Positions 1 to 7,847 of a stretch of DNA of 64,000 nucleotides are shown here, in pieces (the first letter of the stretch is position 1; every line of letters begins with the position of its first letter). A program made the position numbers and the translations under genes. This stretch comes from Nocardia asteroides (GTDB taxonomy: Bacteria; Actinomycetota; Actinomycetes; Mycobacteriales; Mycobacteriaceae): the NCBI RefSeq assembly GCF_900637185.1, contig NZ_LR134352.1:992001-1056000 (forward strand), written 5' to 3'. Under the pieces are notes generated by a model. It ran no database searches. It had not been told where the DNA came from and saw only the letters and a program-made list of their open reading frames with translations.

Positions 1-243
1 ATCGAGCGGACGCGACTGCGAGGCCAGCACCTTCAGCGACTCGGCGAGCAGCTCGCGGCGCTTGTGCGTGACGACCACACCGATGATCCGCGCCTGCGGG
101 CCGGTCTCGGTGTGCAGGTCGGCCGGTTCGGCCCCCGGCGGCAGCTCGGCGTCGTCGGGCAGCACGGTGGCGTCGGCCTCCAGCCGATCGGTCATGCTGA
201 ACCCGCCGGGCACCGCCGGCTTACCGTCGTCGTCCGCACTCAT
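1..243 (-). CDS. glfT1: Galactofuranosyltransferase GlfT1, 5' part only
   Basis: The first 81 codons of a protein whose remainder lies outside the window. After an acidic, disordered stretch of about 50 residues comes the beginning of a GT-A glycosyltransferase fold, a hydrophobic strand ending VVVTHKRRELL followed by ESLKVLASQSRP. This is how mycobacterial GlfT1 (Rv3782) begins. GlfT1 adds the first galactofuranose residues to the lipid-linked linker of arabinogalactan on the cytoplasmic face of the membrane. The start is supported by AGGAG seven bases upstream. It is the last gene of the run bpa-wzm-wzt-glfT1, the same company it keeps in mycobacteria. The identification rests on a short N-terminus plus synteny. 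Confidence 0.8.
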   Translation of the reverse strand, partial: MSADDDGKPAVPGGFSMTDRLEADATVLPDDAELPPGAEPADLHTETGPQARIIGVVVTHKRRELLAESLKVLASQSRPLD

Positions 244-313
244 GCTGCTACTCCTGGCATGCTCGGACGGCCTCCGTGGTTATGCTTCGCTGCCGCCTCC
301 GGCCGTTGACCGC

Positions 314-1147
314 TCATGCCTGGTTCTGCTCCAGTTCCTTGTCGCCGTCCACGCTCTCGGTTTCCAGCTCCCGCAGCACCTGTGCCACGTGATTACCCGC
401 GTCGGGACCCTCGTACGCCGTGACGACCTCCTCGATACCGCCCTGCAGGCGGATCTGGCCGTGGTCGACCCACATCGCGGTGTCGCACAGCTGGGCGAGG
501 AACTCGTTGGAGTGGCTGGCGAAGACGAGGATGCCCGAGCGCGCGACCAGTGACTGCAGCCGGGTGCGCGCCTTCTTCATGAACTCGGCGTCGACGGCGC
601 CGATGCCCTCGTCCAGCAGCAGGATCTCGGGGTCGATGGAGGTGACCACACCCATCGCCAACCGCACCCGCATACCGGTGGAGTAGGTGCGCAGCGGCAT
701 CGACAGGTATTCGCCGAGCTCGGTGAAATCGGCGATCTCGTCGATCTTGGCCAGCATCTGCTTGCGGGTCTGCCCGAGGAACAGGCCGCGGATGATGATG
801 TTCTCGTAGCCGGAGATCTCCGGGTCCATGCCCACGCCGAGGTCGAACACCGGGGCCACCCGGCCTCGGATGCGCGCGCTGCCGCGCGAGGGTTCGTAGA
901 TGCCCGACAGCAGCCGCAGCAGCGTCGACTTGCCCGCGCCGTTGTGGCCGACCAGGCCCACCCGGTCGCCTTCCTTGAGCGAGAGATTGATGTCGCGCAG
1001 CGCCTCGACCACGACCACGTCGGAGCTGTTGCGCCCGATCGCGCCGCCCGCCTTGCCGAGGAAGGCCTTCTTCAGCGACCGCGACTTGGCGTCGAAGATG
1101 GGGAACTCGACCCAGGCCTGATGGGTTTCGATACTCACACGGCTCAT
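314..1147 (-). CDS. wzt: Galactan/O-antigen-type ABC exporter, ATP-binding subunit Wzt
   Basis: ATPase of the ABC-2 exporter proposed to flip the lipid-linked galactan precursor of arabinogalactan across the plasma membrane. The 277-residue protein has a Walker A motif (GHNGAGKST) near residue 66, a signature loop YSTGMRVRLA near 158 and Walker B EILLLDEG near 176, the order typical of polysaccharide-export ATPases of the RfbE/Wzt type. There is no long C-terminal carbohydrate-binding domain, as in mycobacterial Rv3781. AGGAG lies nine bases before the ATG. It starts 12 bases after the wzm stop, so the two subunits are probably translated from one message, with glfT1 70 bases further on. Confidence 0.9.
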   Translation of the reverse strand: MSRVSIETHQAWVEFPIFDAKSRSLKKAFLGKAGGAIGRNSSDVVVVEALRDINLSLKEGDRVGLVGHNGAGKSTLLRLLSGIYEPSRGSARIRGRVAPVFDLGVGMDPEISGYENIIIRGLFLGQTRKQMLAKIDEIADFTELGEYLSMPLRTYSTGMRVRLAMGVVTSIDPEILLLDEGIGAVDAEFMKKARTRLQSLVARSGILVFASHSNEFLAQLCDTAMWVDHGQIRLQGGIEEVVTAYEGPDAGNHVAQVLRELETESVDGDKELEQNQA

Positions 1148-1159
1148 CGGGGACTGCTC

Positions 1160-2047
1160 CTAAACCCAGTACGGGACGCGGGCACGGTACTGCTTGAGCG
1201 CCAGGATCGCGACGATCCAGCCGACCACCGTGATCGCACCGACGATCGCCCAGTGATGCCACTCCGACGGCTCGCCGAGCAGCGGCGCGCGCACGATCTC
1301 CAGGTAGTGGAAGGTGGGCACGATCTCGATCAGCTTGGCCCGGTCGCTCATCCCGCCGACCGAGTTCTCCAGCGCCTTCGTCGACCACATGACGGGGGTC
1401 AGCACGAACAGCATCAGCGTCATCGAGCCCAGGATGGGGGCGATGTCGCGGTAGCGGGTGGAGAAGATGCCGAACACGATCGAGACCCACATCGCGTTCA
1501 GGAACAGCAGCACGATCGCCGGGACGGCCAGCAGCACCGACCAGTTCAGATCACGCCAGAGCGCGAACGCCACCAGCAGCACCGCGTAGATCGCCGCGTT
1601 GTGGATGAAGAACAGGAACTGCCGCCAGACCAGGCGATAGACGTGCACGCTCAACGCCGAGGGCAGCTGTTTGATCAGGCCCTCGTTGGCGATGAACACA
1701 TCGGAGCCCTCGAGGATCGAGGCGCTGATGACGTTCCAGACGATCAGGCCGATCGTGACGTACGGCAGGTACTCGCTGATCGGCTGAGCGAGCAGGGTCG
1801 AATACAGCAGACCCATCGCCAGCGCCTGCAAACCGGTCGCGATGGTGATCCAGAACGGGCCGAGCACCGAGCGGCGGTACCGCTGCTTGATGTCCTGCCA
1901 GCCCAGCGACAGCCATAGCTCGCGCTGGCCGAGGCCGTCGCGCATGTCCTTGAACGCGCGCTTGAACGTCTGCGAATCCGACACCATCGGCTCGGCGACC
2001 TGGGTCGTCTCGGCCTCGGTCACCGGGGGAGTGTCGTCGGAATGCAC
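1160..2047 (-). CDS. wzm: Galactan/O-antigen-type ABC exporter, permease Wzm
   Basis: Membrane subunit of the ABC-2 exporter partnered by the adjacent Wzt. The protein has about 40 polar N-terminal residues and then six hydrophobic segments typical of ABC2_membrane/RfbD permeases, including a LGPFWITIATG entry helix and a RYRDIAPIL loop. I place the start at a GTG at 2047, because GAAGAGAG lies about eight bases upstream and the longer open frame, to 2206, would run into the 3' end of bpa. That gives 295 residues, close to the family norm. Orthologue in mycobacteria: Rv3783, although there glfT1 lies between the two transporter genes, whereas here wzm and wzt are adjacent. Confidence 0.88.
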   Translation of the reverse strand: MHSDDTPPVTEAETTQVAEPMVSDSQTFKRAFKDMRDGLGQRELWLSLGWQDIKQRYRRSVLGPFWITIATGLQALAMGLLYSTLLAQPISEYLPYVTIGLIVWNVISASILEGSDVFIANEGLIKQLPSALSVHVYRLVWRQFLFFIHNAAIYAVLLVAFALWRDLNWSVLLAVPAIVLLFLNAMWVSIVFGIFSTRYRDIAPILGSMTLMLFVLTPVMWSTKALENSVGGMSDRAKLIEIVPTFHYLEIVRAPLLGEPSEWHHWAIVGAITVVGWIVAILALKQYRARVPYWV

Positions 2048-2174
2048 GGGGCTCTCTTCGGTACGCACGTCACCGCGGTCGGAGACCGATTCGGGGCGAG
2101 CGGCAGCTGCGGGCACGGTCCCCGACCTTACAGGGTGGATCGGTGGCCGGTACGGCGTGTGCGGACCACCGCGG

Positions 2175-2759
2175 CTACAGGTACTGCCCGCCGCCGACGT
2201 GGCCACCCGGCTTCTGCTCGGCCGCGTGCATGCCCGGCGGCAAGGCGCCCTGACGCATCTGTTCCAGCTGGGCGCGCGCGGCCATCTGCTGGGCGAACAG
2301 CGCGGTCTGGATGCCGTGGAACAGGCCCTCGAGCCAGCCGACCAGCTGGGCCTGGGCGATGCGCAGTTCGGCGTCCGACGGCACCGACTCGTCGGTGAAC
2401 GGCAGGGTCAGCCGCTCCAGCTCCTCGCGCAGCTCCGGGGCCAGGCCCTGCTCGAGCTCACGGACCGAGGACTTGTGGATCTCCTTGAGCCGCGACCGGC
2501 TGGCGTCGTCGAGCGGAGCCGCCCGCACCTCCTCGAGCAGCTGCTTGATCATGGTGCCGATGCGCATCACCTTGGCGGGCTGCTCGACCATGTCGGCCAG
2601 CGACTCGCCCGCGTCGGCGTCGCCGGGCTTGTCCTCGTCGTCGGAGACGACCTGTCCGGTGAACGCCGAAGCGCCGTTCTGGTCGGCGGGCACGGTGAGC
2701 GGACGGCCGTCGGGACCGATCACGACGATGGATTCCGGTACATCCTCCGAGTGCGTCAT
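2175..2759 (-). CDS. bpa: Bacterial proteasome activator Bpa (PafE)
   Basis: ATP-independent activator that forms a dodecameric ring on the 20S proteasome and opens its gate for unfolded substrates. The 194-residue protein carries the DUF2587 core: a helical block from about residue 65 (VEQPAKVMRIGTMIKQLLEE), then LAPELREELERLTLPF and AQLVGWLEGLFHGIQTAL. It ends in GGGQYL, the C-terminal GQYL tail with the penultimate tyrosine that docks into the alpha-ring pockets. The match to Rv3780 of M. tuberculosis is very strong. The N-terminal 60 residues are variable and acidic. Its presence implies that the organism has a 20S proteasome encoded elsewhere. Confidence 0.95.
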   Translation of the reverse strand: MTHSEDVPESIVVIGPDGRPLTVPADQNGASAFTGQVVSDDEDKPGDADAGESLADMVEQPAKVMRIGTMIKQLLEEVRAAPLDDASRSRLKEIHKSSVRELEQGLAPELREELERLTLPFTDESVPSDAELRIAQAQLVGWLEGLFHGIQTALFAQQMAARAQLEQMRQGALPPGMHAAEQKPGGHVGGGQYL

Positions 2760-2845
2760 ATCCCCATCATTGCGTGTGCGCCGGGTTCGCGCTAAAACCC
2801 CGACGCGGTTACACCGGGACGCCCGCTGCCCTTAAAGTGGCGGGC

Positions 2846-4048
2846 ATGACTTATGACGTCGCGAGGGTTCGGGGCCTGATACCGTCCCTGGGCGACGGCT
2901 GGATTCATCTGGACCCGCAGGCTGGGATGCTCGTTCCCGATTCGGTATCACGTGCCGTCTCAACGGGTTTCCGCACCTCCTCGTTTTCCCACATCGGCCG
3001 CCACGGTGCGGCGACCCGCAGTGGCGCGATCCTCGACGCCGCGCGCGAGGCGGTCGCCGACCTGGTCGGTGGAGATCCGGCCGGCGTCGTGCTCGGACCC
3101 GATCGCGCGGTGCTGCTGGCCTGGCTGGCGGAATCGCTGAGTTCCCGGCTCGGTCTCGGGACCGGCATCGTGCTGTCGCGGCTCGACGACGAAGCCAATG
3201 TCGCCCCGTGGCTGCGCATCGCCAACCGCTACGGCGCGCACGTGCGCTGGGCCGAGGTCGAGATCGAGACCTGTGAGATGCCGTCGTGGCAGTTCGAGGA
3301 GCTGATCGGCCCCACCGCCCGCCTGGTCGCGCTCACCGCGGCCTCCCCGATCGTCGGCTCCGCGCCCGCGGTGCGGGTCGCCGCCGACCGGGTCCACGAT
3401 GTGGGCGGATTACTGGTCGCCGACGCCTTCGGCGCCGCGCCGTACGCGCTGATCGACATCGACGAACTCAACGCCGACGTGGTCGCGCTGAGCGCGCCGT
3501 CGTGGGGCGGCCCGCAGGTCGGCGCCCTGGTGTTCCGCGATCCGGCGTTCCTCGACCGCATTCCGTCGATGTCGCTGAACCCCTATGCCAAGGGTGCTGA
3601 ACGCCTCGAAGTCGGCGGTCACCAGTACGCGCTGCTGGCCGGGCTCACCGAGTCGATCGACTTCCTGGCCGGGCTCGACGAGCGGGCCAGGGGCACGCGC
3701 CGCGAGCGGCTGGAGATGTCGATCACCTCGCTGCAGGACTACCACGACCAGCTCTTCGATCACCTCATGCAGGTGCTGGAGAAGGTCGACAACCTCACCG
3801 TGATCGGCCGCGCCTCCACCCGCATCCCCACCGTCAGCTTCACGATGGCGGGCATGCAGGCGGAGAAGGTGGCGGCCAAGCTGGCCGACAACCGGATCGG
3901 CACGGTCAGCGGGGTGCACGGCGGCAGCAGGCTGCTCGACGCGCTCGGGGTCAACGACGAGGGCGGCGCCGTCACCATCGGCCTGGCGCCGTACACGACC
4001 CGCTACGAGATCGATCAGCTCGGCCGCGCCCTCAGCGCGCTCGAGTAG
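2846..4048 (+). CDS. Cysteine desulfurase-like PLP-fold protein (Rv3778c type), apparently without the PLP lysine
   Basis: A 400-residue protein with the overall layout of fold-type I aminotransferase class V / cysteine desulfurase-like proteins: an N-terminal GDGWIHLDPQAG start, a central VADAFGAAP segment supplying the aspartate (about residue 193) that would pair with the pyridine nitrogen, and a C-terminal small domain. At the position where cysteine desulfurases carry the PLP lysine within S-x-x-K-x-x-GP, this protein reads SAPSWGGPQVG, with no lysine. The M. tuberculosis counterpart, as I recall it, shares this. It may therefore be a non-PLP or repurposed protein. It is transcribed divergently from bpa and abuts the convergent oxidoreductase gene with no gap. 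Confidence 0.8.
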   Translation: MTYDVARVRGLIPSLGDGWIHLDPQAGMLVPDSVSRAVSTGFRTSSFSHIGRHGAATRSGAILDAAREAVADLVGGDPAGVVLGPDRAVLLAWLAESLSSRLGLGTGIVLSRLDDEANVAPWLRIANRYGAHVRWAEVEIETCEMPSWQFEELIGPTARLVALTAASPIVGSAPAVRVAADRVHDVGGLLVADAFGAAPYALIDIDELNADVVALSAPSWGGPQVGALVFRDPAFLDRIPSMSLNPYAKGAERLEVGGHQYALLAGLTESIDFLAGLDERARGTRRERLEMSITSLQDYHDQLFDHLMQVLEKVDNLTVIGRASTRIPTVSFTMAGMQAEKVAAKLADNRIGTVSGVHGGSRLLDALGVNDEGGAVTIGLAPYTTRYEIDQLGRALSALE

Positions 4049-5047
4049 TCAGCGCACGCGCAGCACGACCTTGCCGAAGGTCTCCGGCGAGTCGAGCAGT
4101 TCGTGCGCGCGCCCGGCCTCGGTGATCGGCAGCTCGGCGGAGATCACCGGCACCACCTCGCCCGCGGCGACCAGCGGCCACAGCTGCGCTCGCACCGCGG
4201 CGATCACCTCGGCCTTGCCGCCCGGTCCGGTGCGCGGCCTGCTGCGCAGGTTGGTGGCGTGCACCGTGCCCCATTTGCCCAGCAGGGTGCCCAGATTCAG
4301 GGTGCCCGCGACGCCGCCCTGCATGCCGATCACCACCAGCTGACCGTGCGAGGCCAGCGCTTCCACATTGCGTTCCAGGTACTTGGCGCCCATGTTGTCG
4401 AGGATCACGTCGGCGCCCGCGCCGCCCGCCTGCGACGGTTCGGCCGCGAGCACTTCGACGAAGTCCTGCGTCTTGTAGTTGATCAGCAGTTCGGCGCCCA
4501 GTTCGGCGCACCTGGCCAGCTTCTCGTCCGAACCGGCGGTCACCGCCACCCGCGCGCCCAGCTGTCGCGCCACCTGGATCGCGTGGGTACCGATCCCGCC
4601 GCCGCCACCGTGGATCAGCACCAGCTGCCCGGACCGCAGCCCCGCGGTGGTCACCAGGTTCGACCACACCGTCGCCGCCACCTCCGGCAGCCCGGCCGCA
4701 GCCACCGGATCCAGCCCGTCCGGGATCGGCAGCAACTGGGTCGCGGGCACCGCCACCAGCTCGGCGTACCCGCCGCCGGCGAGCAGCGCGCACACCCGGT
4801 CCCCGACCGCCCATTCGGTCACCCCGTCGCCCAGCGCGACGACGGTCCCCGAACACTCCAGTCCCGGCACCGAACTCGCGTCCGCGGGTGGCGGATAGAA
4901 CCCGCGCCGCTGCATCACATCGGCCCGGTTCACCCCCGCCGCGATCACCTCGACCAGCACCTCACCCGGCCCCGGCTCCGGATCGACCGTCACGGTCCAC
5001 TCCATCACCTCGGGACCGCCGAACCCGTTCAACTCGATTGCTCGCAT
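4049..5047 (-). CDS. NAD(P)H:quinone oxidoreductase, zinc-independent MDR family (PIG3/QOR type)
   Basis: Medium-chain dehydrogenase/reductase family protein, about 332 residues. Visible features are the GroES-like N-terminal domain (MRAIELNGFGGPEVMEW), the quinone-reductase stretch GVNRADVMQRRGFYPPP, a cofactor-binding Rossmann motif HGGGGGIGTHAIQVARQLG near residue 145, and no structural-zinc cysteine cluster. These point to the PIG3-like NADPH:quinone oxidoreductases, which reduce quinones in the cytoplasm. It is syntenic with Rv3777 of M. tuberculosis. I prefer the ATG at 5047, which gives MRAIEL and has AGGA eight bases upstream; an in-frame ATG at 5062 is an alternative. The physiological substrate cannot be read from sequence. 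Confidence 0.87.
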   Translation of the reverse strand: MRAIELNGFGGPEVMEWTVTVDPEPGPGEVLVEVIAAGVNRADVMQRRGFYPPPADASSVPGLECSGTVVALGDGVTEWAVGDRVCALLAGGGYAELVAVPATQLLPIPDGLDPVAAAGLPEVAATVWSNLVTTAGLRSGQLVLIHGGGGGIGTHAIQVARQLGARVAVTAGSDEKLARCAELGAELLINYKTQDFVEVLAAEPSQAGGAGADVILDNMGAKYLERNVEALASHGQLVVIGMQGGVAGTLNLGTLLGKWGTVHATNLRSRPRTGPGGKAEVIAAVRAQLWPLVAAGEVVPVISAELPITEAGRAHELLDSPETFGKVVLRVR

Positions 5048-5128
5048 AGACGAATCCTGCATCTTCCACCCCTGGAAAAGTCACAGGGCACGGCCCGCCC
5101 CGCCGGATCGGCTACGATCTGACCCCAG

Positions 5129-5216
5129 GGAGACGTGGCAGAGCGGCCGAATGCACTCGCCTTGAAAGCGAGCGTCGCGAGAGCGACCGGGGGTTCAAAT
5201 CCCTCCGTCTCCGCCA
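5129..5216 (+). tRNA. tRNA-Ser (anticodon UGA)
   Basis: A complete cloverleaf with the long variable arm of a serine tRNA. The acceptor strand GGAGACG pairs with CGTCTCC near the 3' end, followed by discriminator G and an encoded CCA (5214-5216). The anticodon stem CTCGC/GCGAG encloses the loop CTTGAAA, giving anticodon UGA at 5163-5165. The T-arm contains GGTTCAAATCC. The lower-GC two-gene islet follows on its 3' side. Confidence 0.97.
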
Positions 5217-5444
5217 CAAACCGCAGGTCAGCCAGCCGACTTGCGGTGGGGCCTGGTTCGGATCGATCGAACATTTGCAGGAGCGTCGGCGCCCGAGTTC
5301 CTGGCCAAGCTCGACGACATTGAGCGCCGAGGCTTCTGACCCAGCCGGCGGGCTTCGGTCCCTTCTCCGGGTACCCAACAACGGCGCTGGGCGGCAAGCC
5401 GCCAACGACGTCGACCCCAGCCCCGACCGGCACGTAGCGGCGCC

Positions 5445-6335
5445 CTACCCAGGTATAGCCGCAGTTGCCCATTCAGGGAGCAGCTCGCAGCTCGCGAACC
5501 ATTCGGGCGGCACGCCCTCGAGGACGTGGCTGGCACCGATAATTCCGCCGATGATCGCGCACGTGGTGTCACTATCACCACCTGCCGAGGCGGCTGTCCA
5601 GCACGAGTCGGCGAAATCATGGCCCAGGTGAGCCGCGACCCAGAGGCAGAACGGGACGGTATCGAGCGCGGAGGTGTCGTGTCCGACTCCCAATTCCACA
5701 GCTGCAGTGACAGGATCACCGATTTCCTGGGCATCTCTGATCTTGTCTCGGACCGGGCCAGCCGGCGTCCGGGCGGCCACCGTACCGAGAAACTGACTAC
5801 TGCGAAGCTTCGGTTGCGCCGAGAACAAGGCAGCAGCGACAGCCACCGCGACCGCGCCGGCTACAGCATCGGGGTGGGCATGGGTGACCACCGCCGAAGC
5901 TGTCGCCTCGTCGACGACCCGGTCCAGGTCGTCAGCGAACCACGCACCCAGCGGCGCCACCCGCATAGCGGCACCATTACCCCAGGACCCCCGTCCCTCA
6001 CGTGCCTGTTGAGCGAGTTCACGCCAGTGATAGCCCTTTTGGCGCATGAGCCGCAGAATCCGGCTCGTCCCTGGCCCGTACCGGCGATAGATGTCGTAAT
6101 GCTCAGCGAAGGAACGGGCCAGCACCTCCTGATCGATTCGACCGTGGGCACTGAGTACAGCGAAAACCGAACACGCCATCTGCGTATCGTCGGTCCACAA
6201 CCACGGCCCGGGCAACAGGGTTCGCGACCGCAACGCGCCATGATTGATCGCGTCGTCGAAACATGCCCCGAACGCATCCCCTACCGCCAAACCACGCAAC
6301 GAGGACAGTGCCCGCGCCCGTCCATCAGGGTTCAT
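5445..6335 (-). CDS. ADP-ribosylglycohydrolase family protein
   Basis: Predicted hydrolase that removes ADP-ribose from a modified protein, nucleic acid or small molecule, using two metal ions. About 296 residues. The family metal ligands are visible in order: GDAFGACFDD at the N-terminus, WTDDTQMA near residue 50, WGNGAAMRVAPLG in the middle and GGDSDTTCAIIGGIIGA near the C-terminus. I choose the ATG at 6335 because it overlaps the stop region of the preceding gene by 11 bases, which suggests translational coupling; upstream in-frame codons lie inside that gene. Base composition and codon use are visibly less GC-biased than in the flanking genes, suggesting recent acquisition. The target of de-ADP-ribosylation is unknown. 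Confidence 0.85.
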   Translation of the reverse strand: MNPDGRARALSSLRGLAVGDAFGACFDDAINHGALRSRTLLPGPWLWTDDTQMACSVFAVLSAHGRIDQEVLARSFAEHYDIYRRYGPGTSRILRLMRQKGYHWRELAQQAREGRGSWGNGAAMRVAPLGAWFADDLDRVVDEATASAVVTHAHPDAVAGAVAVAVAAALFSAQPKLRSSQFLGTVAARTPAGPVRDKIRDAQEIGDPVTAAVELGVGHDTSALDTVPFCLWVAAHLGHDFADSCWTAASAGGDSDTTCAIIGGIIGASHVLEGVPPEWFASCELLPEWATAAIPG

Positions 6336-6798
6336 CCACCGGCCAGACGACTTGGTTATCGCGGATGACGAGAGGTCGAGAATCTGTGTCTTCGTGCCAG
6401 CGTAGTCGGCCGAGTTCGACCGAACCATCTGCTGCGATCGCCCGGAAATCAACGTGCCGATAGAGCCAGATCAACAGTGGCTCCAACGTTTCGAAATCCT
6501 CGGGGTGAACCTCTTGTCGGGCTTCGAGATGCCAGCCGGTCGAGGTCTTGTGGAAACTCGAGCTGAGAGTTCCACCGATCTTCCACGCAGGCCCGACCTG
6601 GCTCAGGGACGGTTGCGGGTCGGTGACGAAAGGTTCCTCACCTTCACTTTCTACGACACCGACGTACCCCCTCGAGAGCCGCCGCTCATCAGTGGGTGCT
6701 TCACCCTGCCCCACCTGCCATCGCAACTCCGCGATGTCCTCGCCGGACAGGTCGGAGCGAAGGTCTATTGAGGTCACGAACTCATAGATATCTGCCAC
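6325..6798 (-). CDS. Hypothetical protein coupled to the ADP-ribosylglycohydrolase
   Basis: I do not recognise this 157-residue acidic, soluble protein. It has no signal peptide or membrane segment. It begins MADIYEFVTSIDL, has a central antiparallel-looking stretch (GPAWKIGGTLSSSFHKTSTG), a helical EDFETLEPLLIWLYRH segment and a C-terminal RPLVIRDNQVVWPV. Its 3' end overlaps the start of the ADP-ribosylglycohydrolase gene by 11 bases, so the two are almost certainly one operon. Like its partner it has weaker third-position GC bias than the region. An immunity, antitoxin or substrate-adaptor role is possible, but nothing in the sequence proves it. Confidence 0.65.
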   Translation of the reverse strand: MADIYEFVTSIDLRSDLSGEDIAELRWQVGQGEAPTDERRLSRGYVGVVESEGEEPFVTDPQPSLSQVGPAWKIGGTLSSSFHKTSTGWHLEARQEVHPEDFETLEPLLIWLYRHVDFRAIAADGSVELGRLRWHEDTDSRPLVIRDNQVVWPVDEP

Positions 6799-7333
6799 GG
6801 TCGCAATGTATTACCGAACCCCGACAGACTCGATCACAACCAGCTGCGACTGCATGCACATCGGCATGCGACGACGTTGGACTGCGGACAGCTCGCAGGG
6901 AACCGACCGACCGTTCCCTGTCCTGTCACGCTGTGTCTCAACGGCGTTCGAACCGCCGGCGTGCTCGGTTTGAGCATCGGCCCGGCAACCTCGCTCGGGG
7001 CGGGCTGAAGCCTGCGCGATCCGGTTGTGCACACGCACTAACGGCGGCATGCACCCCTGGGATCGTGCCGAAGACTGCGCACCGTGTCAGGCGATGTCCT
7101 TGTTCCAGGCACCGGGAGGCTCTCGGCACTTCGTGGCAATGACGCTGGAGGTTCGGTACGACGATCCGGAAGACCTCGCCTCGTACGCGCCAGGTCAGAT
7201 CGTTCGCACGCGTGAGGCGTCTCGACTCTCATGCGCCGCGCGGGTCGCCCGGCGCATCGTCACCTATCCCGCGCACGCCGCCGACCCCCACCGGCGTCGC
7301 ACCCAGCCCGTGGTCTGAGGATTCGGCAGTCGG
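6799..7333. other. Intergenic stretch without a convincing gene
   Basis: About 535 bases between the start of the hypothetical gene and the end of the SnoaL-like gene. Open frames are present on both strands, such as one on the plus strand at 7025-7318, but none has a good ribosome binding site, regular third-position GC bias or a recognisable motif. Together with the weak codon bias of the two genes before it, it could be decayed remnant DNA from the same acquisition. It should hold the promoter of the 6798 to 5445 operon near its left end. Confidence 0.4.
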
Positions 7334-7702
7334 TTACCCCTCGTCCCAGGCTTGGATGGAGGACTGGTCGACGATGCGGCCGTCGCGGACGTCGGCCATC
7401 GAGTGGACCAGGACCCGGGTGCCGTCCGGGTAGCGGCAGGATTCGACGAAGGCGATGTGGTCGCCGTCCATCAGGATCGACTCGAGTTTGTGGGTCATCT
7501 CCCGCGCGCAGACGTCGTCGAACATCTCGCCGATCGCCGAGCGGCCGTGCAGCACACGGGGATGGCTGGGCTGGTCGTTGTGGTCGACCATGCGGATCTC
7601 GGCGTCGTCGCCGTACAGTGCCAGCAGTGTTGTCGCGTCGCGGCCCTCGATACCGCGGCGCAGTGCTTCGGCATCGAATCCCGAACTGGAAGCGGTGCTC
7701 AT
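7334..7702 (-). CDS. SnoaL-like / nuclear transport factor 2 family protein
   Basis: A 122-residue protein of the cone-shaped alpha+beta NTF2-like fold. It opens with a helix (FDAEALRRGIEGRDATTLLALYGDDAEIRMVD is the family's helix-loop-strand entry), continues with HPRVLHGRSAIGEMFDD and ends in strands carrying HSMADVRDGRIVDQSSIQAW. Such proteins bind or transform small hydrophobic ligands, and many are uncharacterised. GAGGAG lies eight bases before the ATG at 7702. It is the last of three minus-strand genes after the DUF2382 protein and the NO synthase, though the gaps (145 and 204 bases) leave separate promoters possible. Confidence 0.8.
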   Translation of the reverse strand: MSTASSSGFDAEALRRGIEGRDATTLLALYGDDAEIRMVDHNDQPSHPRVLHGRSAIGEMFDDVCAREMTHKLESILMDGDHIAFVESCRYPDGTRVLVHSMADVRDGRIVDQSSIQAWDEG

Positions 7703-7847
7703 CGGAAGTCTCCTCGCTCGTCGCCCAACGAGCCGGACCAGGGCGATTCGGCCCGTATCCAGGAGACTACGCCCGCGGGACGTGCGGGGGAACGGCCCGG
7801 CAGCCGCCCGCCGGAGCGGGCGGCTGGGGCGCTGTCCGCGGACGCGA

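Noticed and set aside
1160..2206. Longer N-terminus for Wzm up to 2206
   Set aside because: It would overlap the end of bpa and adds a sequence with shadow-like composition; a GTG at 2047 has a suitable ribosome binding site.
7025..7318. A 97-codon plus-strand frame in the gap after the islet
   Set aside because: No ribosome binding site, irregular codon bias and no recognisable feature; kept only as part of the intergenic description.
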